In this document: piece by piece, positions 26,297 to 34,643 of the stretch
Layout of the letters: each line of letters starts with the position of its first letter
Position numbering within the stretch: the stretch's first letter is position 1
Assembly: GCF_002272925.1 (NCBI RefSeq)
Contig: NZ_MLAR01000005.1
Span: 1 to 64,000, forward strand
Direction of reading: 5' to 3'
Length of the DNA: 64,000 bases
Source of the DNA: Helicobacter sp. 13S00401-1
GTDB lineage: Bacteria; Campylobacterota; Campylobacteria; Campylobacterales; Helicobacteraceae
Translations under genes and position numbers: made by a program
Notes under the pieces: generated by a model
The model's input: the letters and a program-made list of their open reading frames with translations, nothing else
The model's database searches: none
Told to the model about the DNA's origin: nothing

Positions 26297-26722
26297 ATGA
26301 TGACTAAAATAACAAACTATGAAAACGAATTAAAAACTAAAAACTTAAAAGTTACGCCGCAAAGAGTAGCCATACTAAAAGAGATAGAAAGTAGTGGTCA
26401 TATATCCATAGAGGACATATATGATAGGATTAAAAAAACTTACCCCTCAATCTCGCTTGCTACGGTTTATAAAAACATCAACACCATGCAAGATGCCCAC
26501 ATCTTAAGAAGCGTCAAAGCCCCTTCACAAAAACAAAAGTTTGAGCTTTGTGATGATAAGCACGTACATGTATCTTGTCAAAAGTGCGGAAGGCTTGAAG
26601 ATGTAAGGCTAGATATGAGTGAAGTTATGAAAACATGTGCTAATGAAACAGGTTATGACATCTATGATGTAAGTACTATTTTTATAGGTATATGCCCTGA
26701 GTGTAAAAAAGAACTACCTTAA
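26297..26722 (+). CDS. Fur-family metalloregulator, PerR-like
   Basis: A 141-aa Fur-superfamily repressor: winged helix with TPQRVAILKEIESSGH and PSISLATVYKNINTM, then a dimer/metal domain with KHVHVSC and two CxxC zinc motifs (CQKCG, CPECK). The His-rich HHDH signature of classical Fur is missing, so a PerR-type peroxide sensor is more likely than the iron regulator. Two adjacent ATG codons (26297, 26300) are possible starts. purH follows after 40 nt. Confidence 0.85.
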   Translation: MMTKITNYENELKTKNLKVTPQRVAILKEIESSGHISIEDIYDRIKKTYPSISLATVYKNINTMQDAHILRSVKAPSQKQKFELCDDKHVHVSCQKCGRLEDVRLDMSEVMKTCANETGYDIYDVSTIFIGICPECKKELP

Positions 26723-26762
26723 ATTCTAACCTTTAAACCTACATCTAATATAAAGGAAGATT

Positions 26763-28301
26763 ATGAAGTATGCACTTTTAAGTGTAAGCGATAAAACAGG
26801 CATCACAGAGTTTGCAAAAGGGCTAGTAGCTAAAGGCTTTAAGATTCTGAGCACTGGTGGCACAAGAAAGGCTTTAAATGCTTCAAATATAGAATCTATA
26901 GAAGTTTCTAACTTCACTAAAAGCCCAGAGATTTTTGATGGAAGGGTTAAAACACTGCATCCAAACATCGCTGGAGGTATACTTTATAGAAGAGATAATG
27001 AAAAAGATTTAAAAGTTGCAAGCGAGCTTGATATCAAAGATATAGCCTTAGTTTGCGTTAATCTTTACCCCTTTAAAGCCACTACCAAAAAAACTACTGA
27101 TTTAAATGAGATTATAGAAAACATAGATATAGGCGGGCCTAGTCTCTTGCGCGCTGGAGCTAAAAACTATAAGCACGTTTATGTAGTTTGTGATTTTAAA
27201 GACTACTCTAAAGTTTTAGAAGCACTTAGCAAGGATGAAAAAGAGCAAGCTAGTCTAAGATCTAAGCTTATGTTAAAGGCTTTTACTCACACTGCAGATT
27301 ATGACTGCGCTATAGCTTCATTCATGCAAGGGCAGTTTGGAAGTGAAGACTTACCAGAAACTTTACTTTTAAGTGCAACTAAGGCTTATGACCTAAACTA
27401 CGGAGAGAATCCTCATCAAAAAGCAGCCCTCTATACTCAAGAAGTGTCAAATGACTTTGCAAGCTCTTTAAAAGCCCTAAAAGGCAACCCAAGTTTTAAT
27501 AACATAGGCGATATAAACGCTGCTTTAAAGATAGCTTCTTACTTTTTAGATTCTAAAATCGCTGTAATCATTAAGCATGCTAATCCTTGTGGGGTAAGCT
27601 TAAAAAACACTCACCTAGAAAGCTTTAAAGAGGCTTTAAAGTGTGATAGTATAAGTGCTTATGGAGGAGTTTTGGCAATAAATGGCGAGCTTAGTTTAGA
27701 CCTAGCTAAAGAGATTAATAAAGGCTATATGGAAGTTATAGTTGCTAAAAGTTTTTCACAAGAGGCCTTAGATCTTTTTAACACTAAAAAACGTATCAAA
27801 CTTTTTACCTATGACTTTAAACTCCCTACTCCAAGACTAGATATTAGAATCTTACAAGGAGGCGTGTTAGTTCAAGAGGCTGATTATATAAAAGATAGCG
27901 AGATAGAAGATGCTAGATTAGTTAGCAAGACCTCTTTACCAAAGTCGCGCTTTTTAGATCTAAAACTAGCCTATGTCATAGCTGGTCTTACTAAGTCTAA
28001 CTCTATAGCTTATGTTAAAGATGCCTCTTTGGTCGCCATAGGTATGGGGAACACTAGCCGCGTAGATGCCGCATTTAACGCAGTTAAAAAAGCAAGCGAT
28101 ATGGGACTAGATATAAAAGGAAGCGTTATGGCAAGTGAGGCGTTTTTGCCTTTTAAAGATTCTGTAGAGATAGCAAGCAAAAATGGCGTAGTAGCTATAG
28201 TACAACCTGGTGGCAGCATAAGGGATGAAGAAGTTATAGAATGTGCTAATGCTAATAACATAGCCCTTTACTTCACAGGAGTAAGACACTTTTTGCATTA
28301 A
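26763..28301 (+). CDS. purH: Bifunctional AICAR formyltransferase/IMP cyclohydrolase
   Basis: Catalyses the last two steps of de novo purine synthesis. The N-terminal MGS-like cyclohydrolase domain has LLSVSDKTGITEFAKGL, GGTRKAL and KTLHPNIAGGILYRR; the C-terminal transformylase has IIKHANPCGVSL and the ending CVxPGGSIRDEE-like (IVQPGGSIRDEEVIECA). At 512 aa it is complete. AAAGGAAG precedes the ATG. Confidence 0.97.
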   Translation: MKYALLSVSDKTGITEFAKGLVAKGFKILSTGGTRKALNASNIESIEVSNFTKSPEIFDGRVKTLHPNIAGGILYRRDNEKDLKVASELDIKDIALVCVNLYPFKATTKKTTDLNEIIENIDIGGPSLLRAGAKNYKHVYVVCDFKDYSKVLEALSKDEKEQASLRSKLMLKAFTHTADYDCAIASFMQGQFGSEDLPETLLLSATKAYDLNYGENPHQKAALYTQEVSNDFASSLKALKGNPSFNNIGDINAALKIASYFLDSKIAVIIKHANPCGVSLKNTHLESFKEALKCDSISAYGGVLAINGELSLDLAKEINKGYMEVIVAKSFSQEALDLFNTKKRIKLFTYDFKLPTPRLDIRILQGGVLVQEADYIKDSEIEDARLVSKTSLPKSRFLDLKLAYVIAGLTKSNSIAYVKDASLVAIGMGNTSRVDAAFNAVKKASDMGLDIKGSVMASEAFLPFKDSVEIASKNGVVAIVQPGGSIRDEEVIECANANNIALYFTGVRHFLH

Positions 28302-28400
28302 GGTTTATATAACCAGATCTTATTAGAGTAAGATTTTGGTTATTATAGTTTTTATAATACGTAAATACGAACTCCTATTTTTATATTTAGTAATAAAAAT

Positions 28401-31400
28401 TTATCCTGCTTTATCTTCCATCTTTTTTTCCTTCCATTCCCCCAAAATCTTTTTTGCTCTAATTTTTATATCTTCAATGATATTATTCGACTCGATATTT
28501 TCATCTATTAAAGGACTTTTTGTTTGTTCGGGATAGATTCCATATTCTCTTAACTCGCTTATTACTCTTTCTACAGCCTTTTCTTTATCGAGATAGTATT
28601 CACTTCCTCTTAGACGTATAAATTTAAACTTTGTCACTCTTTCTATAATGCTTTGTCTTTCCATGTCTTGCAATATTTGCTCTTCCCCGCTGTGATACTC
28701 TTCTCCATCGCATTCTATAGCAACTTTTTTGTTTTCAAAACACGCGACCATATCTATCCTATAGGCCCCAACTTTAAATTGCTGCACAACATTAAAGCCT
28801 TTTTCCACAAGAGATAAACAAACCTCTTTTTCAAACACAGAATCTGACTTCTTTTTGATTTGTTCTATTTTTTTAGAATAATTGTTTGGATTTTGAACGT
28901 GCTCAATTAAATGTCTTCTTATATCATCCTCTTTCAAATCTTTGATTGGATCTAATGAGTGGATTAACCATAATTGATCTTTAGCCCTACTTACAGCAAC
29001 GTTGTAGCGTTGTTTGTCCTCTTTTGTGTCATAGCGTATTATTCTAAGTTGTTTATCTTTATCTTTTTCTCTACTATGCACCATTGATAAAAATATAACA
29101 TCTCTTTCATCTCCTTGAAAGTTAGAAGGTTCCCCAAAAGAAACCTTATGCTTTTCTAGCTGTAAATCATCTTCTACCATGTCTAGTAGAATTGTTTTGA
29201 TGTGTTCTGATTGTGAGTTTCCAAGTAAAGATATAACTCCAAAGGTAGAGTTCTTATATTCTTTTCTTTCCATGCAAGCTGCTATTAAGCTGGCTATGGC
29301 TTCAGCCTCAACTGTGTTTAATTTTTCATTTTCCCTATATCCATCAACTCTGTGCTCTATTACTGATGGTTGTAATTTTGAACTGCTTACATCTCTTAGA
29401 GGTAGTATCTCTCCATTATAAGACAAGGTGTTGCTAAAATTAATAATATCTGGAACACACCTAAAATGCTCTCTTAATGTCAATGTTCTAAATGCAATTT
29501 TGGCTAGATCGTATAGTGATGTACTTGCTTCATAAAAAAGGGAATTGTCAATCTTTCCTTCCAAATGTGTTTTGATAAGGTTGTTTACTTCACCCATATT
29601 TCTTCTCATAGCACTTGGACTTACTTGTTCATCATCTCCAACTATTATTATTTTTTTTGCAAGGTATACTATAGCAAGAGAGGTGATATCTGCTTGACTT
29701 GCTTCATCTACTATGACAATATCAAATTTATCTCCATTCATAGAGAACATTTCTAATGCCTTAGACATCGGCATAATCCATGCTGGTATAGCCTTTTGGC
29801 ACTTAAGCATTTTTCTTTTTAGTTCATTTAAATATTTTGAATTATTTTTGCTACCACCTTTTCCAATCTTTTTAACAGTTGCAGCAAAAGCGTTTAAAGC
29901 TGTTCGTATTTCCATATCTTTTTCTATAGCATTAGCTAAGAAAAACCAGGCTTTATATTCGCAAAGTTCTGATGTTTGCTTTTTAAGTTCAGCTTCTAGT
30001 GTGATGACATCTTTTTGTAGTTGCTCATAAGGTTGTGAATGCAAGTTTTTAATTATGTTTTTAAACTGTTTTAACTTCCAAGCTTCATTTATATTAACAG
30101 GAATATAGCCTTCTCCATATATACCAACTCTATTTCTAATAGATTCTTCCCATTTAGGTGCGTATGGTTTTAGTTTATTAAGTAAGTAGTCTCGCTTTTG
30201 CTTTAGGGTAGTTTTATTGTATATGATACAAATCTCATCAAATGTTTTTTTATATTTTTCTATATCTAGCTTGTCTATTGCATCTGCTAAGTCCTTATAA
30301 AACTTTGATCTTATCCCATCTTCTTTTAATACTTCAATCTTGCAAAGTTGCATTTTTTGCTTTATTAAGATGATTTCATGACAAGACTTAAGCAACTGCA
30401 AATATCTTGGCAAGATATTTATGGAGAAATCTAAAATTTTTTTTATCGCAACTACTTCAGAATCTAACTCTTCGCTTTTTATGGTTTCTTCTAGGATAAA
30501 ACCAATATCTTTTAGATGCTTTTCAAACTCCATATAATCTTTTTCATGCCAAGCTAAATATTTCTCTATAGTGGGTATAAATTTTTGTGCACGATTTTCT
30601 GGTTCTTCATCTAGCTCAAAAAACTTCTTTGCTCCATGAAGACCTATTAAGTTGTCCCATTGCCTAGCCACATCTAACCTTTTTTTATTAAGCTTGATTG
30701 TATTTATAGCAAGAAGACAGTCTTTTGGGCTTTCTATTCCAGCACCATTTATCCTAACTTTTTCTTTTATAGTTTTTAAGTCACTATTAAAAAAAGTATT
30801 AATAATGCTTAGCTTACCTTTTTGCTCTACTATAGATTTCATTTTTTCTAGTGAAGCTAAGATTTTTTGTTCTTGATTTTTATCAAATGTAGAAATTTTC
30901 TGATTATTTTGATAGAAATCTACATTCTTCCCAATTCTATCTTTTGCAAAGGATGCAGAAAACTCATATGTATGACTTATAAGCTCTATTAATTCCATCC
31001 AACCTTGCTTATATCCACCACCTTTTTTGCCATCTGCTGCAATATATACCATCCAGTCATCAAATTTATTAAACTTCACCATAAAGTCTTGCAGTTTTTC
31101 AATGTTTTTTATATTTGCATTAGCAATAAGAGGCACATAACTTCCATCTATCCTTCTTATTTTTATAGATATTGCATCTTGTGTATCTTCTACAAGTAGT
31201 TCTATTTTTGATGAAGTTAGAAACTCTTGTATTTGAGAAATCTTTTCTTCCTCTTTACAGACTAAATTTACAAGGCCTTCAAAATCACTGGTATTTATAA
31301 AATTACTGGGATTATTTAGGTTTAAATTTAGCTCACACTCTTCAGCTTTAGATATTTCAGTATTGCTTTTATACAATACTTCAAGCTCTTCATTTGTCAT

Positions 31401-33107
31401 AGGAAGCAAGGAGGATTCTTTTATAGTGCCAGGAATATATGATAGTTTATCTTTGTTTTCAGATATAAATTTAGCAATCTCAACCGGAGAGTAGCCATTT
31501 CCATTATAAGAAATTGACTTGTATTCTTCATTCATAAGCTGAAAGATTTTATGTCTTATTTTGTTTAAATTAGAGGTTGTTTCTTTGCGTATTTCTTCTG
31601 CATTTTTTATCTCTTTATCAATTCTGTCTAGATTACTGCTCTCTAAATATTGATTGATTTGTTTTATTGACTTAATCATATCAGCATTACCATCATCCAA
31701 AGCAGATATACATAAAGGCTGTAAATTATTTGGAATTTTTTCTTTTAAAACTTTTAAAGCCTTCAAGGTAGAACTTGTAACTAAAACTCTTTTCCCTTGG
31801 GCCAAGAAGTGCCCCAATAAATTAGCAATAGTATGACTTTTGCCAGTTCCTGGAGGACCTTGAACTAATATAGCGTCATGGTTTTCTATCCTCTTTGCAA
31901 TATGTAGTTGTTCTTTATTAGAGTCTTTAGAAAACAAGATTTCAACACACTCTCCACTAGTCTCAGATAACCTCTCATCTATAGATAGCTCCTTATGCTC
32001 TTCTTTGACGTAGGAATCTCTACTTCCAATTAATGTCTGCAGACAAGATGGAATCTCTCCGCCATGCTCTATATCTTTTATGATCTCTTCAATTGATTTT
32101 GACAAGCCATCATTTTTACTGCGAATATGAAATACTGGATTTATGATTATAAATATTTTGTCATCGCCCTCATTAGGAAGATCTTCATTAAAATTTATAA
32201 ATCTCCCATTTGGCGATAATTTATTAATAAAAGATTTAAGAAAGCCATAAGTGTCCCCTACATCAAGGGGGTGATAAGTCTTTTCTTTAATATCATTTTC
32301 AGCTTTACTTATGGCAAGTTTATTTATATCATGTAAGTCATTAAATAAAGAAGCCTTAAATTCACATGGCGCATCTCCACCATAAATTCTTATAATGTTT
32401 TTTGTAGAGTCAAACTCTGTGTAAACTTTTGCTGACAGGATTGGATAGTTTATTTCTTTATTATCTAGACTTTTTATAAAACCATTGGAAACAACAAGCT
32501 CATATATGTCTGAATGATCGCTTAAAAGTATATGTAATTCATGTAGTTTCTTAAAAAGATGTCTAGTTTTTTCTATACTTTTTTGTTTTTCTTGCCAGAA
32601 TCTTCTTTTTTTAATCCAATCATTATATAAAAAAACTCTTTTTTCAGAATCGTGAAATTGTTCATCCTTATCATGATTATTAAAGATATCATTTTTTAAC
32701 TCAGTAATTTCTTTGATGCTTGCCTCATGTTTATATTTATCCCAATCATTATTTAGCCAACTTTGGATTTCTGCTGGAGGAGTTGGACATTTTTCAAACT
32801 CAGGCTTTTTTACTGCAAGAAATTCTTCCTTAGTATTCCAGTCCTCATTTTCATGCTCTTCATTATAATTTTTGTATGAAAATAATATATTTTCTTTGTC
32901 ATCAGGGATATCTTTTATCCTACTATGGAATGTGGCCCAGCCATCACTTTTTTCTAAATCTACAACTTTTTTGATTCCCAAACTATGGAATTTAGAAAGA
33001 AATTGATATAAACATAATGCCGTGTCTTTGTAGGGTAGATTTTTATTTTCTTGTGACTGTGAGCTCAAACTACGTCCTTTGATTTCTATCAATTTTAACA
33101 TAAACAT
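28401..33107 (-). CDS. Large SF1 helicase with C-terminal nuclease domain (putative defence protein)
   Basis: A 1568-aa protein. After a 400-aa N-terminal region of unknown fold comes a UPF1-like superfamily 1 helicase split by a long coiled-coil insert: Walker A QGPPGTGKSHTIANLLG (about 416-430), Walker B FDIVIVDEASQADI (about 1127), GDDEQVSPSAM, HFRCVPDIINFSN and RYNVAVSRAKDQLW (about 1369). The C-terminus (about 1440-1540) is a PD-(D/E)XK/MTES_1575-like nuclease: RIDMVACFENKKVAIECDGE. This combination is found in prokaryotic antiviral genes. It stands alone between purH and glycerate kinase with no methyltransferase, so it is probably an inserted single-gene defence system. No strong ribosome site is visible at the start (33107 or 33101). 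Confidence 0.85.
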   Translation of the reverse strand: MFMLKLIEIKGRSLSSQSQENKNLPYKDTALCLYQFLSKFHSLGIKKVVDLEKSDGWATFHSRIKDIPDDKENILFSYKNYNEEHENEDWNTKEEFLAVKKPEFEKCPTPPAEIQSWLNNDWDKYKHEASIKEITELKNDIFNNHDKDEQFHDSEKRVFLYNDWIKKRRFWQEKQKSIEKTRHLFKKLHELHILLSDHSDIYELVVSNGFIKSLDNKEINYPILSAKVYTEFDSTKNIIRIYGGDAPCEFKASLFNDLHDINKLAISKAENDIKEKTYHPLDVGDTYGFLKSFINKLSPNGRFINFNEDLPNEGDDKIFIIINPVFHIRSKNDGLSKSIEEIIKDIEHGGEIPSCLQTLIGSRDSYVKEEHKELSIDERLSETSGECVEILFSKDSNKEQLHIAKRIENHDAILVQGPPGTGKSHTIANLLGHFLAQGKRVLVTSSTLKALKVLKEKIPNNLQPLCISALDDGNADMIKSIKQINQYLESSNLDRIDKEIKNAEEIRKETTSNLNKIRHKIFQLMNEEYKSISYNGNGYSPVEIAKFISENKDKLSYIPGTIKESSLLPMTNEELEVLYKSNTEISKAEECELNLNLNNPSNFINTSDFEGLVNLVCKEEEKISQIQEFLTSSKIELLVEDTQDAISIKIRRIDGSYVPLIANANIKNIEKLQDFMVKFNKFDDWMVYIAADGKKGGGYKQGWMELIELISHTYEFSASFAKDRIGKNVDFYQNNQKISTFDKNQEQKILASLEKMKSIVEQKGKLSIINTFFNSDLKTIKEKVRINGAGIESPKDCLLAINTIKLNKKRLDVARQWDNLIGLHGAKKFFELDEEPENRAQKFIPTIEKYLAWHEKDYMEFEKHLKDIGFILEETIKSEELDSEVVAIKKILDFSINILPRYLQLLKSCHEIILIKQKMQLCKIEVLKEDGIRSKFYKDLADAIDKLDIEKYKKTFDEICIIYNKTTLKQKRDYLLNKLKPYAPKWEESIRNRVGIYGEGYIPVNINEAWKLKQFKNIIKNLHSQPYEQLQKDVITLEAELKKQTSELCEYKAWFFLANAIEKDMEIRTALNAFAATVKKIGKGGSKNNSKYLNELKRKMLKCQKAIPAWIMPMSKALEMFSMNGDKFDIVIVDEASQADITSLAIVYLAKKIIIVGDDEQVSPSAMRRNMGEVNNLIKTHLEGKIDNSLFYEASTSLYDLAKIAFRTLTLREHFRCVPDIINFSNTLSYNGEILPLRDVSSSKLQPSVIEHRVDGYRENEKLNTVEAEAIASLIAACMERKEYKNSTFGVISLLGNSQSEHIKTILLDMVEDDLQLEKHKVSFGEPSNFQGDERDVIFLSMVHSREKDKDKQLRIIRYDTKEDKQRYNVAVSRAKDQLWLIHSLDPIKDLKEDDIRRHLIEHVQNPNNYSKKIEQIKKKSDSVFEKEVCLSLVEKGFNVVQQFKVGAYRIDMVACFENKKVAIECDGEEYHSGEEQILQDMERQSIIERVTKFKFIRLRGSEYYLDKEKAVERVISELREYGIYPEQTKSPLIDENIESNNIIEDIKIRAKKILGEWKEKKMEDKAG

Positions 33108-33251
33108 ATTCTATGACTAAAATGTCTTTCGGTTTCATAGGTTTGGTATGAAATAGTAAAACTTGGTAACAAAAAGTTATCTTTTATACAATTACTCTCT
33201 CCAATACGTACTAAAATACCATCAATTTTAATTATCAAAAAGGAGCTATCC

Positions 33252-34445
33252 ATGAAAACTGTGATAATAGCAACGGATTCCTTTAAAGGTAGCCTTTCTA
33301 GTCTTGAAGCCACCAAGGCTATCATGCAAGGGCTTTTACAAAACTCAAAATTTAATGAGTATGACTTTGTGTTTTTACCTATAGCAGATGGGGGAGAAGG
33401 TAGTCTTGATGCTTTAGTTAAAAAAGAACAACAAAAAGATATAACAGTTAGTGGACCACTTAGCAAACTTGTAAAAGCTAGACTTGGCTTTATAGATAAT
33501 AAAGTCAAAGAGTATGATGATAATGGTGATTTAGTAGAAAAAAAAGAAGAAGCTAAAGAAGGAGAAAAGGAAGAAAAGATAGCTGTTATAGAAAGTGCTG
33601 AGGCTTGTGGTCTTACTCTTTTAAAGAGTGAAGAAAAAAACCCTATGCTTACTACGACTTATGGTGTTGGAGAGATGATAGCTTACGCACTTAAAGAAGG
33701 GGCAACTTCTATACTTTTAACTATAGGTGGAACTGCTAGTAATGATGGAGGAGCTGGCATGCTTGCTGCCTTAGGTGCTAAGTTTTATGATAATGACGAT
33801 AAAGAGTTTATCCCAACTGGTGGCACGCTAATAGACATAAAAAAGATAGATATTAGTAGTTTAAATCCCCTCCTTAAAACTACCAAGATCGAGATAGCTT
33901 GCGATGTTACTAATCCACTCTTAGGAAGCACTGGGGCAACTTATATCTTTTCTCCTCAAAAAGGTGCTACTAAAGAAATGCTTCCTCTTTTGGAATCTGG
34001 CATGGAACACTACGCACATAAACTAGCCATAACTGCTGGAGTAAATATCAAAGCTATAGATATAACTGGAAGTGGTGCTGGTGGAGGCCTACCTGCTTCT
34101 TTGCTTGCTTTTTGTAAAGCAGAGTTAAGATCTGGTATAGACTGCGTGCTTGATGCACTAAACTTTGATAGTTTGCTTAAAGACGCAAAGCTAATTATAA
34201 CAGGAGAAGGCTGTTTAGATACTCAAAGTATAAATGGCAAAGCTGTATCTGGAGTGGCTAGGAGGGCTAAGGCTAAAGGCGTGCCAGTTGTTGTGTTAGC
34301 TGGGTCTCATAAGGAGTTAGAAGAGAGTGTTTTACGATCACTTGGCATAGTTGGTTTTAGTACCATTATAGATATAGCTAAAGATCAAAGTGATGCTATG
34401 GCTAATGCTGCTAAGTATCTAAGCGTGCTTGCTAAAAAACTTTAA
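33252..34445 (+). CDS. glxK: Glycerate kinase
   Basis: Phosphorylates D-glycerate (GarK/GlxK family, type 1). It starts MKTVIIATDSFKGSLSSLEA and contains FLPIADGGEGSLDAL, GGTASNDGGAGMLAALGAK and TGSGAGGGLPASLLAF, all conserved in the family. A Lys/Glu-rich insertion (about 95-115) separates two N-terminal strands and lengthens the protein to 397 aa. AAGGAG precedes the ATG. It is monocistronic. Confidence 0.93.
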   Translation: MKTVIIATDSFKGSLSSLEATKAIMQGLLQNSKFNEYDFVFLPIADGGEGSLDALVKKEQQKDITVSGPLSKLVKARLGFIDNKVKEYDDNGDLVEKKEEAKEGEKEEKIAVIESAEACGLTLLKSEEKNPMLTTTYGVGEMIAYALKEGATSILLTIGGTASNDGGAGMLAALGAKFYDNDDKEFIPTGGTLIDIKKIDISSLNPLLKTTKIEIACDVTNPLLGSTGATYIFSPQKGATKEMLPLLESGMEHYAHKLAITAGVNIKAIDITGSGAGGGLPASLLAFCKAELRSGIDCVLDALNFDSLLKDAKLIITGEGCLDTQSINGKAVSGVARRAKAKGVPVVVLAGSHKELEESVLRSLGIVGFSTIIDIAKDQSDAMANAAKYLSVLAKKL

Positions 34446-34643
34446 TATTTGTTTATAGAGGAGGGGGATAAGTAAAATTATTTTTACTTTATATTTGGTT
34501 TTTTAAAAAAAGTACCATAAAAGATATAGAAGCGCTTACTTTTTTTGGCTTATATATATTTTGAGTAAAAAAAATCTTGCATAGATAATAGAATCCACCT
34601 AACAGTAAAAACTGTAAATCTTATGGCTAAGGAATCACTAAAT

